From: JBNPEO01 sp050490315
GTDB lineage: Bacteria; Actinomycetota; Actinomycetes; Actinomycetales; Micrococcaceae
Assembly (NCBI RefSeq): GCF_050490315.1
Contig: NZ_JBNPEO010000003.1
Location: 377,707 to 441,706 of the forward strand
DNA: 64,000 nucleotides
Direction: 5' to 3'
Shown here piece after piece: positions 1 to 8,367 of this stretch (within the stretch, counting starts at the first letter, position 1; each line of letters starts with the position of its first letter). Made by a program: the position numbers and the translations under genes. The notes under the pieces are model-generated. The model was not told where the DNA came from and made no database searches. It was given only the letters and a program-made list of their open reading frames with translations.

Positions 1-1184
1 TCAATGACCTTTAAGGAAGGCACGTCGGTCATACCTGCATCGGTGAGTTCATCACGAAGCATTTCCGTATAACCAAGGATTGACGTCAAAGGTGTTCGGA
101 GTTCGTGCGAGATTGTTGCCACAAACTCTTGTTGTGCGTTCGCTGAGTCAAGCAGCTGGGTGACATTCGCAAAGGCCACAACGTGCCCAGCTGCGGCTGA
201 AGCGGCCGGGATTGCGTCCGGCGTGGTCGTTGCCATGCGGATGGGTCTGGCAGTGGCGCTGTAAGCGGTCACCCGCCCTTCGCGCCGTTCCCAAAAAAGC
301 ATGTTGCTGTACTCTTCACCGCGGATAGCGCGTGCCAAGGGCCTGCGCTCGGCCGGAATGGGGGTGACTTTGTCGGGCTCAAAAAGCTCCTTACTTCCTT
401 CCCCCATGGCAAACCACTTTTCACGTGCGGCTCCGGCCTCGCGTAACTCGGCGGAGATTGCCATGTCTTCACGGAACCCACGTTTGTTCACCACCGAAGG
501 GACACCGCTGGCATCCATTGCTACTACGCCAACATCGATAGCGGAGAGAACTGAGCGCAACAGCTCTTCTTTTTCTTGGCTTTGAGCGAGTGCTGAGGCA
601 AGTTGTTGTGAGGTTCGTAGGAGCGTCTGCGATTGGCCCTCCAAGCGGCTGGTAATAAATGCCACGGCAAGGCCCACAAAGAAAATCACCAAGGGAAGGG
701 CGGCCAAACGCGCCACAACCTGGGATGACAGGGGAGTCAGACCCAATAGCAGCGGGGCGATCATCATCAAGATGGTGGCACCCATTCCAATGGCAACACC
801 GCGGTACTTGATGCTTACCGCTAAACGCGTCATGGGGAATACGGCAAGGAGTCCCATAACATCGAGCACCGTCAGAGAGCCGATTCGGGCCAGAATAATG
901 GCCACGAAACCGAGGAGCGCCAGTACCACAGACGGGTTGGCTCGAAAGCGGTCCCAAGGAAAAACGGCGGCAAAAATAAGGCTCAGCAGAAGGACAGCGT
1001 AACCAGCCACAAAGGCCCCATGACTGAGCAATTCTGGGTACATCACGGTGAACAGCACGCCCAGCAGGAGCATCGGGATGGCGAGCAGCAGATGGCGTTC
1101 GAGCGAGGATTCCTTTCCCTCTGTGCCCAGCAAAATCCGGGTCAGGGGGACGCTCTCAGAGTCCGACGATGCGAAGAGGGGCAT
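1..1184 (-). CDS. Sensor histidine kinase, N-terminal part (C-terminus beyond window)
   Basis: Reading leftward from an ATG at 1184 preceded by AAGGTGG, the frame stays open to base 1. Residues about 25-200 hold roughly six hydrophobic segments, followed by a short coiled-coil (about 205-230), a PAS-like domain (about 230-340) and the start of a HisKA dimerisation domain with the phospho-acceptor motif SHELRTP; the histidine is residue 360. It should autophosphorylate in response to a membrane or PAS-sensed signal and pass phosphate to a response regulator. The ATPase (HATPase_c) domain and any partner regulator are to the left of the window, so partner and signal are unknown. nhaA follows upstream on the same strand with a gap of 115 bases, so co-transcription is possible. 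Confidence 0.85.
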   Translation of the reverse strand, partial: MPLFASSDSESVPLTRILLGTEGKESSLERHLLLAIPMLLLGVLFTVMYPELLSHGAFVAGYAVLLLSLIFAAVFPWDRFRANPSVVLALLGFVAIILARIGSLTVLDVMGLLAVFPMTRLAVSIKYRGVAIGMGATILMMIAPLLLGLTPLSSQVVARLAALPLVIFFVGLAVAFITSRLEGQSQTLLRTSQQLASALAQSQEKEELLRSVLSAIDVGVVAMDASGVPSVVNKRGFREDMAISAELREAGAAREKWFAMGEGSKELFEPDKVTPIPAERRPLARAIRGEEYSNMLFWERREGRVTAYSATARPIRMATTTPDAIPAASAAAGHVVAFANVTQLLDSANAQQEFVATISHELRTPLTSILGYTEMLRDELTDAGMTDVPSLKVI

Positions 1185-1299
1185 GGGTCCACCTTGAGTG
1201 ATGTACTCAGGCCCCCGGAGTGGAGCCTAGGCATGATTTTGCCATGCATTGGGCGTCAGCGTGATTTTGTCCCGGCTACTGGCGACCAGGGAGCAGTTT

Positions 1300-2613
1300 T
1301 TAGTGGCGTTGGAAGGCATCAGGGATTCCGTCGCCGTCGGCGTCGAGGGATTCGATCTCCTCAACCTTGCGGTAATGACGGTTCCGGATTCGCAGCACAA
1401 CGGCGGCGAGCAGGGCAGCAATCAAGGAGCCAGCGAGGATCGCCACCTTGGCGTGGTCATTGTGTGGCGAGCCTTGGCCAAAGGCGAGTTCTGAAATGAG
1501 CAAGGACACGGTGAACCCAACCCCGGCCAAAAGCGCTAGACCCGCTACATCCACCCATGCCAGTCCGTCGTCCAAACTGGCCTTGCTGGTTCGGGTCACG
1601 AGCCATGTTGCAGCGAACACTCCGATGGCTTTGCCGGCAACCAGTGCCAGGGTCACGCCTTGGGCCACTGGATCGGCAAGGGCCTCGGCTATTCCCTGCC
1701 CGCCACCTAGAGCCACACCTGCGGAGAAGAAAGCGAAGACGGGTACAGCGATCCCGGCACTGAGTGGGCGAAGGGAATGCTCAAAGCGTTCGGCTAAGCC
1801 GGCGTCGGGCTCGGTACCGGAGAATTTTTTCTGTTGTGAATTCAGCACCGGCACGGCAAAGCCCAAAAGCACTCCTGCAACGGTTGCGTGAATTCCTGAG
1901 GCATGGATGAGAGCCCAGGTGGCCAATGCCGGAGGTAGCAACCAGTACCACTGATGAACTCGCTTTTGCACCAAAAACGTAAAGATTGCCAAGGGGATCA
2001 CTGCTGCTGCGAGCAACCAGGGCTGCAGATCTGTTGCGTAGAAAATCGCAATGATGGCGATGGCAATCAGGTCATCAACCACGGCCAGAGTCAGCAAAAA
2101 CGTACGCAGAGCGGCCGGCAAGTGAGTGCTGATGACAGCCAAGACGGCAAGAGCGAATGCGATGTCCGTTGCCGTGGGAATAGCCCAGCCACGCAGCGCC
2201 GTAGCGTCATTGAGATTCACCACGGCGAAAATAATTGCCGGCACCGCAACACCGCCTACTGCGGCAGCGACCGGGACAATCGCCTTGGCCGGATTCCGGA
2301 GGTCACCTGCCACAAATTCGCGTTTGAGTTCAAGTCCTGCGATAAAGAAAAACAGGGCCAGGAGACCATCGGCGGCCCAAAGGCCCATACTGAGTTCCAG
2401 ATGCCACGGTTCGTAGCCGAAAGTGAAGTCCCTTAGAGCAAAGTAGCTTGACGCCGCGGGAGAGTTAGCCCATATAAGAGCTATAACCGTAGCGATCATC
2501 AAGAGCGCCCCGCCAACTGTCTCTTTGCGCAAGATAGCGCTGACACGCTGGTACTCGGGGTAACTGCTGCGGGAAAGGATACGGCGAAGTGCCGATGCTG
2601 GTGGCCGGGTCAT
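1300..2613 (-). CDS. nhaA: Na+/H+ antiporter NhaA
   Basis: This 437-residue protein exchanges internal Na+ for external protons at the cytoplasmic membrane. It has the twelve-helix hydrophobic profile of the family, the ELKREF segment, the DATALRGWAIPTATDIAFAL region, and the paired aspartates in VVDDLIAI that carry ions in NhaA. The ATG at 2613 is preceded by AGGGAGC at good spacing. The length fits actinobacterial NhaA. Odd feature: the last 15 residues read as a DxDxDGxxD calcium-loop-like motif (DADGDGIPD) directly after the last helix and a basic patch, which is not part of the family's core. A histidine kinase lies just downstream. Confidence 0.95.
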   Translation of the reverse strand: MTRPPASALRRILSRSSYPEYQRVSAILRKETVGGALLMIATVIALIWANSPAASSYFALRDFTFGYEPWHLELSMGLWAADGLLALFFFIAGLELKREFVAGDLRNPAKAIVPVAAAVGGVAVPAIIFAVVNLNDATALRGWAIPTATDIAFALAVLAVISTHLPAALRTFLLTLAVVDDLIAIAIIAIFYATDLQPWLLAAAVIPLAIFTFLVQKRVHQWYWLLPPALATWALIHASGIHATVAGVLLGFAVPVLNSQQKKFSGTEPDAGLAERFEHSLRPLSAGIAVPVFAFFSAGVALGGGQGIAEALADPVAQGVTLALVAGKAIGVFAATWLVTRTSKASLDDGLAWVDVAGLALLAGVGFTVSLLISELAFGQGSPHNDHAKVAILAGSLIAALLAAVVLRIRNRHYRKVEEIESLDADGDGIPDAFQRH

Positions 2614-2697
2614 AAAGCTCCCTGAAGGGTTTTGGGGTCAACGGAAAATCGCCGACCAGACTTCCCGGCACACCAGCATCTAGTCTACGCGAAGTGC

Positions 2698-3195
2698 TCA
2701 GTGGCTTTCGAGCCAGGCCTGAGCTTGTGAGGCTTGAAGCTTCAGCCCCTTGGCCACCATGGGCTCGGCAGCGCTGGCAATCTTCGAACCCAAAAACGGG
2801 ATTGAAGAACTTACCTTGCCATCAAGGTCAATGCGGGTCCCAGTGCCCTCAGCAACGAGCTTTTGCACGGCCGAAACGTCCACGGGCGCGCCAGCTACCT
2901 TCAGAGATATATTCGCCTGACGTGACCCGTCAGCAGCGGGTGCTGACCAGCTCTCCGTCTGAGTGACAGTCAAGGATTCGCCAACGAACTTCTTGGCGAT
3001 CTCCGGGAGCCGAGTGGTGGGCAGGGTGCGCACCACTGTGATAACAAACTCGCCGTTCAACTCGCCCTGGCGGGTAACGGACGTGAGTGTTCCACCAACC
3101 AGCTCACTCGTGTGCCGCAAAAAGTCTTCATTCACAAAGGTCTCGGTCACACGATCTACGCCAAAGGGCAAAGTGGTGGATGCAGTCAGAGCCAT
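2698..3195 (-). CDS. DUF2505 family protein (SRPBCC-like fold)
   Basis: A 165-residue soluble protein of the actinobacterial DUF2505 family, which is related to the START/SRPBCC ligand-binding fold; the biological role is unknown. The N-terminus (MALTASTTLPFGVDRV) and the C-terminal stretch ending in a helix with several Gln/Ala residues are typical. An in-frame ATG lies further upstream, but the ATG at 3195 is preceded by GGAGG at six bases, so it is chosen. It is divergent from mfd with a 178-base shared upstream region; no operon partner is evident. Confidence 0.75.
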   Translation of the reverse strand: MALTASTTLPFGVDRVTETFVNEDFLRHTSELVGGTLTSVTRQGELNGEFVITVVRTLPTTRLPEIAKKFVGESLTVTQTESWSAPAADGSRQANISLKVAGAPVDVSAVQKLVAEGTGTRIDLDGKVSSSIPFLGSKIASAAEPMVAKGLKLQASQAQAWLESH

Positions 3196-3373
3196 GGGTC
3201 CTCCAAAGGTTGGGTCGAACAAAAGTAAGTTCGTATCTGGGCTGACAATCATCCTACGGCTACACCCACCTCAGCCGGGCTCGGGTAGGCTAAGAACACC
3301 CGGGATTCAGATGAATTTCGGGCTTTTGTGTTGCCGCATTTCCCGCACCAACCGCCATCTCCAGGAGTCTGCG

Positions 3374-6300
3374 ATGAGCACCGTCCAAGCCCCCACAACA
3401 CCTGCCCCGGCCCTGAGCGGTCTCCGGGCAGCCCTCGACGCGGACCCTTCCTTTGCCCGAGTCCGCTCAGAAGCCGCACGCGGCACAGCCCGCAGCGAGG
3501 ACTACCGCATCGCCGCACCAGCGGGCCTACGCGCGGCATTGCTTGCTGAAATGGCTGACGGACTGGACGCGCTCGACGGCGGTGCGGCAGGCGCCGTCGT
3601 ACTGGCGGTTACTGCAACCGGACGCGAGAGCGAAGATCTTGCTGCAGCGCTGAGCGCCTACTTGCCAACCGGGGCTGTGGCTCAATTCCCGAGTTGGGAA
3701 ACCCTCCCGCATGAGCGATTGTCACCGCGTTCGGACACTGTGGGGCGGCGCTTGTCCGTTCTCCGCCGTTTAGCTCACCGTGAGGCTGGAGACCCTCTGC
3801 GTGTGGTTGTTACTCCGGTGCGTGCGGTGCTGCAGCCAATTGTGCAAGGGTTGGGCGACTTGGAACCTGTGCACTTGGCAGTGGGACAGGAAATCGAGTT
3901 CTCTTACTTGGTCCGCAAGCTCGCCGATGCAGCCTACGCCCGTGTGGATATGGTGACGCACCGCGGCGAATTCGCTGTTCGCGGCGGAATCCTAGACGTG
4001 TTTCCACCCACTGAAGACCATCCGATTCGCGTGGAATTCTTTGGCGACGAAGTTGAGCAAATGCGATGGTTTGCTGTGGCGGACCAGCGTTCCTTGTCAG
4101 CCCCCGGCATCATCCACCCCACCGAACTTCACGCACCGCCATGCCGCGAGCTGCTCATCACACCCTCTGTGATGTCCCGTGCCGCTACCCTCAAAGCGAA
4201 AATGCCTGCCGCCGCAGACATGCTGGAGAAAATCGCGGGCGGTATTGCGGTTGAAGGTATGGAATCGCTGGCACCGGTGCTTGTGGATGCCATGGTGCCG
4301 TTTCTGGGACAGCTAGCGCCCGGTTCCATCACAGTGGTGGTTGAACCAGAAAAAGTCCGCACCCGCGCCCATGACCTGGCCACCACCAATGAAGAGTTTT
4401 TGCAGGCAGCATGGGCTACAGCGTCCGACGGCGGGGCCGCACCTTTGGACCTCGGCGCCCAAGAGAGCGCTGACCTACAGTCAGCCAGCTTCCGCACACT
4501 CACTGAGACTCGCTCCACTGCGCTCGCCGAAGAGATCTCATGGTGGTCCATTTCCTCCCTCGCCACCGACGAGGACTTGGTCTTAGACATCGATGTGTTG
4601 AACATCAACGCTCGTGAACCACGGGGGTATCAAGGCGACGTTGCCGAGATGCTCGAGTTCATTGGCTCACGGGTTCATGACCAGTGGCGGATTGTTGTGG
4701 CCACCGACGGCCCCGGCCCTGCACAGCGCCTTGCCGAGCTCTTTCATGACGCAAACATCCCCTGCTCCCGGGTGGAGGCCCTGACGGAGCTACCGCAGCC
4801 GGGCATTATTGAAGTCACCACGGCGCCGGCGGGTAAAGGCTTTGTCCTCGACGGGCTCAAACTCGGGCTCTTGACGGAGGCTGACCTGCTGGGCCGTACC
4901 TCTGCTGGCGGCACCAAAGACATGCGCAAGATGCCCTCCAAACGGAGGAACGCAGTTGACCCTTTGCAATTGCACGCGGGCGACTATGTGGTGCACGAAC
5001 AGCACGGGATTGGGCGCTTTGTTGAGCTGATCCAGCGTAAAGTTGCCGGATCCAGCCCGGCCGATGCAGGCCTGCGTGAATACTTGGTCCTTGAATATGC
5101 CTCTTCCAAACGTGGAGCACCGGGGGACAGGCTCTTTGTCCCTACCGACCAGCTAGACCAGGTGAGTCGATATGTGGGCGGCGACGCTCCGGCCCTGAGC
5201 AAAATGGGTGGCGCGGACTGGGCCAGCACCAAGTCCAAAGCACGCAAGGCAGTTAAAGAGATTGCCGGGGAACTGATTCGCTTGTACTCGGCCCGGATGG
5301 CGTCCCGCGGCCACGCCTTTGCTCCAGACACGCCCTGGCAGCGTGAACTTGAAGAGGCATTCCCGTATGTGGAGACCCCGGACCAGTTGACCACCATTAA
5401 CGAGGTCAAAGCGGATATGGAACGCGAAATTCCGATGGACCGCTTGGTCTCAGGTGACGTGGGATATGGCAAAACCGAGATTGCAGTGCGTGCAGCGTTC
5501 AAAGCCGTTCAGGACGGTAAACAAGTTGCCGTATTGGTCCCTACTACGCTCTTGGCGCAGCAACATTACGAGACGTTCACCGAGCGATTCTCCGGGTTCC
5601 CGGTACGAGTCAAAGCACTCTCGCGGTTCCAAACCGGCAAGGAGGCCAAAGAAACCGTAGAAGGGGTCAAAACCGGTTCCGTCGACGTAGTGATCGGTAC
5701 ACACCGGCTTCTCTCCAAGGAGATGCAGTTCAAGGATTTAGGACTCGTCATTGTGGACGAGGAACAGCGCTTTGGTGTGGAGCACAAGGAGGCGCTCAAG
5801 AAGATGCGCACCAACGTGGACGTTCTTGCCATGAGTGCCACGCCGATTCCACGAACTTTGGAAATGTCCCTGACGGGTATTCGCGAGACCTCAACTTTGG
5901 CTACTCCGCCGGAGGAACGGCACCCTGTGCTGACCTATGTTGGCCCGTATACCGACAAGCAAACTTCGGCTGCTATTCGTCGTGAACTCATGCGTGAAGG
6001 CCAAGTGTTTTTTGTTCACAACCGGGTTTCTTCCATTGACCGAATGGCTGCACAAATCCGTGAGCTGGTTCCTGAAGCCCGGGTAGAAGTTGCGCACGGT
6101 CAGATGTCAGAGAGCCGTTTGGAACAAATCATCGTGGATTTCTGGGAGAAGCGATTCGATGTCCTGGTGTGCACCACCATCATCGAAACAGGCTTGGATA
6201 TCTCTAACGCCAACACGCTGATTGTGGACCGCGCTGACAACTACGGACTGTCCCAATTGCACCAATTGCGTGGCCGAGTGGGTCGCGGCCGTGAACGTGC

Positions 6301-7015
6301 ATACGCCTACTTCCTATACCCCGCCGAGAAGCCCTTGGGCGAGGTAGCCCTTGAACGTCTCAAAGCCGTGGCATCCCACAATGAGCTGGGGGCGGGTATG
6401 CAGTTGGCCATGAAGGACCTTGAGATTCGTGGTGCAGGAAACCTTCTGGGTGGCGAGCAGTCCGGACACATCCAGGGTGTTGGATTTGATCTCTACATCC
6501 GCCTAGTGGGAGAGGCTGTTGCTGACTTCCGTGGTGAAAAAGAAGAGAAGACTGCCGAAATGAAGATCGAGCTGCCGGTGAACGCCCACTTGCCGCACGA
6601 ATATGTTCCCGGCGAGCGTTTGCGCCTAGAGGCGTACCGGAAGCTCGCTGCAGCCGCCAGCGTTGAGGCCATCGAAGAGGTAAAGGCCGAACTGGTGGAC
6701 CGTTATGGTGAGCCTCCCTTGCCGGTTCAAAACCTACTGGCCGTGGCTCGGTTCCGTGTTGATGCACGCGCAGCTGGCCTCAGTGATGTTGCTTTGCAGG
6801 GCAACTTCATCAAGTTCGCGCCAGCACACCTTCCTGAGTCCAAAGCGATGCGTCTGGCACGTATGTTCCCCGGATCCCAGGTCAAATCGGCACTCGACGC
6901 CGTACTCATCCCCAAACCGAAGACAGCACGCATTGGTGGCCGGGACTTACAAGACGCCGAAATTCTGCAATGGGCAGATGGCGTGATTAAAAATATCTTC
7001 ACCGACGGCGCCTAG
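3374..7015 (+). CDS. mfd: Transcription-repair coupling factor Mfd
   Basis: A 1213-residue DNA translocase that removes RNA polymerase stalled at lesions and recruits UvrA. In order: a UvrB-like N-terminal module (about residues 30-350), linker, RNA polymerase interaction (CarD-like) domain around 510-600, superfamily 2 helicase domains with Walker A in GDVGYGKTE, a DEEQ box (DEEQRFGVEHKE), motif III SATPIPRTL, motif VI QLRGRVGRG, and a C-terminal TRCF domain. The frame is open far upstream, but ATG at 3374 follows AGGAG at 3363-3367 and gives the normal family N-terminus. A strong terminator lies immediately downstream. Confidence 0.97.
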   Translation: MSTVQAPTTPAPALSGLRAALDADPSFARVRSEAARGTARSEDYRIAAPAGLRAALLAEMADGLDALDGGAAGAVVLAVTATGRESEDLAAALSAYLPTGAVAQFPSWETLPHERLSPRSDTVGRRLSVLRRLAHREAGDPLRVVVTPVRAVLQPIVQGLGDLEPVHLAVGQEIEFSYLVRKLADAAYARVDMVTHRGEFAVRGGILDVFPPTEDHPIRVEFFGDEVEQMRWFAVADQRSLSAPGIIHPTELHAPPCRELLITPSVMSRAATLKAKMPAAADMLEKIAGGIAVEGMESLAPVLVDAMVPFLGQLAPGSITVVVEPEKVRTRAHDLATTNEEFLQAAWATASDGGAAPLDLGAQESADLQSASFRTLTETRSTALAEEISWWSISSLATDEDLVLDIDVLNINAREPRGYQGDVAEMLEFIGSRVHDQWRIVVATDGPGPAQRLAELFHDANIPCSRVEALTELPQPGIIEVTTAPAGKGFVLDGLKLGLLTEADLLGRTSAGGTKDMRKMPSKRRNAVDPLQLHAGDYVVHEQHGIGRFVELIQRKVAGSSPADAGLREYLVLEYASSKRGAPGDRLFVPTDQLDQVSRYVGGDAPALSKMGGADWASTKSKARKAVKEIAGELIRLYSARMASRGHAFAPDTPWQRELEEAFPYVETPDQLTTINEVKADMEREIPMDRLVSGDVGYGKTEIAVRAAFKAVQDGKQVAVLVPTTLLAQQHYETFTERFSGFPVRVKALSRFQTGKEAKETVEGVKTGSVDVVIGTHRLLSKEMQFKDLGLVIVDEEQRFGVEHKEALKKMRTNVDVLAMSATPIPRTLEMSLTGIRETSTLATPPEERHPVLTYVGPYTDKQTSAAIRRELMREGQVFFVHNRVSSIDRMAAQIRELVPEARVEVAHGQMSESRLEQIIVDFWEKRFDVLVCTTIIETGLDISNANTLIVDRADNYGLSQLHQLRGRVGRGRERAYAYFLYPAEKPLGEVALERLKAVASHNELGAGMQLAMKDLEIRGAGNLLGGEQSGHIQGVGFDLYIRLVGEAVADFRGEKEEKTAEMKIELPVNAHLPHEYVPGERLRLEAYRKLAAAASVEAIEEVKAELVDRYGEPPLPVQNLLAVARFRVDARAAGLSDVALQGNFIKFAPAHLPESKAMRLARMFPGSQVKSALDAVLIPKPKTARIGGRDLQDAEILQWADGVIKNIFTDGA

Positions 7016-7038
7016 GCGAATATCTAGGGCAGCTCAGC

Positions 7039-7090
7039 AAAAAGGTGTGGCTTTATTTCTGAACAATCAGAACTAAAGCCACACCTTTTT
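7039..7090. terminator. Strong bidirectional intrinsic terminator
   Basis: A 17-bp perfect stem (7039-7055 with 7074-7090), one mismatch, then a further 6 bp and an ACAA loop. The stem starts with five A and ends with six T, so it can stop mfd (rightward) and the small membrane gene (leftward), which converge here. Confidence 0.92.
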
Positions 7091-7099
7091 TAGCTAGGT

Positions 7100-7321
7100 T
7101 TATTCTTCGCCCGCGGAGTCAGAACGGCCCAGAATGTGCTGGGGGATGATGAATGCCAAGGCAAAGAGAACCAGCGTCACAGCCATGGGCCATGCGTTGT
7201 CCAAGGTGAGGAAGTTTAGGGAGTACACCGCGCCAGCAAATAGTGCGAAGCAGATGACAAAAAGCACGATGGACTGTGCGAGATTGTTTTCGTTCTCGAT
7301 CGGACGGCTCTTGGCATTCAT
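7100..7321 (-). CDS. Small two-helix membrane protein
   Basis: A 73-residue protein with a hydrophilic N-terminus, two hydrophobic segments (about 17-37 and 43-63) and a short acidic tail. I do not recognise a named family, though small proteins of this layout are common in Arthrobacter relatives. The ATG at 7321 follows GGAGGAG at ideal spacing, which supports real translation. It stands between mfd and deoC and converges on the shared terminator at 7039-7090. Function is unknown. Confidence 0.7.
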   Translation of the reverse strand: MNAKSRPIENENNLAQSIVLFVICFALFAGAVYSLNFLTLDNAWPMAVTLVLFALAFIIPQHILGRSDSAGEE

Positions 7322-7381
7322 AAACTACTTCTCCTCCTGCGCCCGCTTGGGCCGCTAACAACAAAATATTACGCCGCATCC

Positions 7382-7403
7382 CGCTAACGCTTAGACGTTA
7401 GCG
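7382..7403 (-). terminator. Possible hairpin after deoC
   Basis: An 8-bp perfect stem (CGCTAACG / CGTTAGCG) with a 6-base loop lies just past the deoC stop. No T-run follows in the direction of deoC, so a terminator role is uncertain. Confidence 0.3.
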
Positions 7404-7410
7404 AGTGGTT

Positions 7411-8112
7411 CTAGTAGGCGGATGTGCCTTGTTCACCGTTAACAATTGCGATACCAGAGCTGGCTCCGATGCGGCTTGCACCTGCAGCAATCATAGCCCG
7501 GGCATCCTCCAGTGAGCGCACTCCGCCGGAGGCTTTGACACCAATGCCTGGCCCAACCGTGGCGCGCATCAGGGCTACGTCTGCAACTGTTGCACCGCCT
7601 CCGTTGAAACCCGTTGAGGTTTTGACGAAGTCAGCGCCGGAAGCAGCAGCGGCTTCGCAAGCGAGGACCTTCTGCTCGTCAGTGAGCAAAGCCGTTTCAA
7701 TGATGACCTTCAGAATTGCGCCCTCGTTGTGAACGGCTGTGGCCACCGCCGTGATGTCCTGGATCAGCGCATCTTTGTCATTCGCACGGGCTGCGGCGAT
7801 GTTGATGACCATGTCGATCTCATCGGCCCCGTCCAGGGCGGCTCCACGTGCTTCAAAAACTTTGACCTCAGTAGGCGTGGCCCCGAGCGGGAAACCAATC
7901 ACCGAGCAGGTCAGTACGCCACTACCGCGCAAAGCGTTGGTGACGGTTTTGACCCAGATTGGGTTTACGCAAACGGATTTGAAGTGATACTCGGCTGCTT
8001 CGGCACAGACCTTCAACACATCAGCTTTGCCAGCTTCCGGCTTCAGCAAGGTGTGATCGATCATTGCGGCAATGCCACCGGGAGTTTCAGTGGTGCTGAT
8101 TTCAGCGCTCAT
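7411..8112 (-). CDS. deoC: Deoxyribose-phosphate aldolase DeoC
   Basis: A 233-residue cytosolic class I aldolase that splits 2-deoxyribose-5-phosphate into glyceraldehyde-3-phosphate and acetaldehyde in deoxynucleoside catabolism. The Schiff-base lysine is K164 in FVKTSTGF, the second active-site lysine is K193 in GVKASGG, and the acid-base aspartate is D100 in DEIDMV. The ATG at 8112 is preceded by GGAAGGA and matches the family start; a longer frame upstream is Gly/Arg/Pro-rich and unlikely to be coding. Purine nucleoside phosphorylase, which feeds the same salvage pathway, is also in the window (17093-17896) but is not linked in an operon. Confidence 0.95.
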   Translation of the reverse strand: MSAEISTTETPGGIAAMIDHTLLKPEAGKADVLKVCAEAAEYHFKSVCVNPIWVKTVTNALRGSGVLTCSVIGFPLGATPTEVKVFEARGAALDGADEIDMVINIAAARANDKDALIQDITAVATAVHNEGAILKVIIETALLTDEQKVLACEAAAASGADFVKTSTGFNGGGATVADVALMRATVGPGIGVKASGGVRSLEDARAMIAAGASRIGASSGIAIVNGEQGTSAY

Positions 8113-8291
8113 GGCGGTCCTTCCAGGAGTGCGGCTTTGTGGGCCGGCGGGGCCGCCCGGGCGGCAGCGTCTCAAATGACTATCTTGCCATAAGGGGACG
8201 CGCCGAGACCCGGGTCAGCAATGCCCAAGGCTTCGACACCGACTTCAATTTCACCACTGACATAGATTTAGGCACCAAAAAACCATACCGT

Positions 8292-8314
8292 CGACTCGCG
8301 AGTCGCTCGCGAGC
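8292..8314. promoter_or_regulatory. Two adjacent palindromes sharing CTCGCGAG
   Basis: A 14-bp perfect palindrome (8292-8305) runs into a 10-bp palindrome (8305-8314). The octamer CTCGCGAG occurs at 8295-8302 and 8306-8313, exactly 11 bp apart, so the two face the same side of the helix. It lies about 180 bases upstream of deoC and may be an operator; no regulator is assigned. Confidence 0.35.
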
Positions 8315-8322
8315 CTTGGACT

Positions 8323-8367
8323 AGGCGGCGAGGGGTCAGGCGGCGGGGAGTCAGGCGGCGAGGCCCA
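8323..8367. repeat. Three 15-bp tandem repeats over a stop codon
   Basis: Three near-identical 15-bp units starting AGGCGGCG at 8323, 8338 and 8353. They cover the 3' end and stop codon of the leftward oxidoreductase gene, so the coding strand shows GCC GCC TGA followed by copies of the same end. Confidence 0.75.

Noticed and set aside
2963..3373. In-frame upstream extension of Mfd by 137 codons
   Set aside because: It runs antisense over the DUF2505 gene and lacks a ribosome site; the ATG at 3374 has AGGAG and the family N-terminus.
8139..8324. Sixty-one-codon plus-strand frame between deoC and the oxidoreductase gene
   Set aside because: Low-complexity Gly/Arg start, no ribosome site and no recognisable motif.
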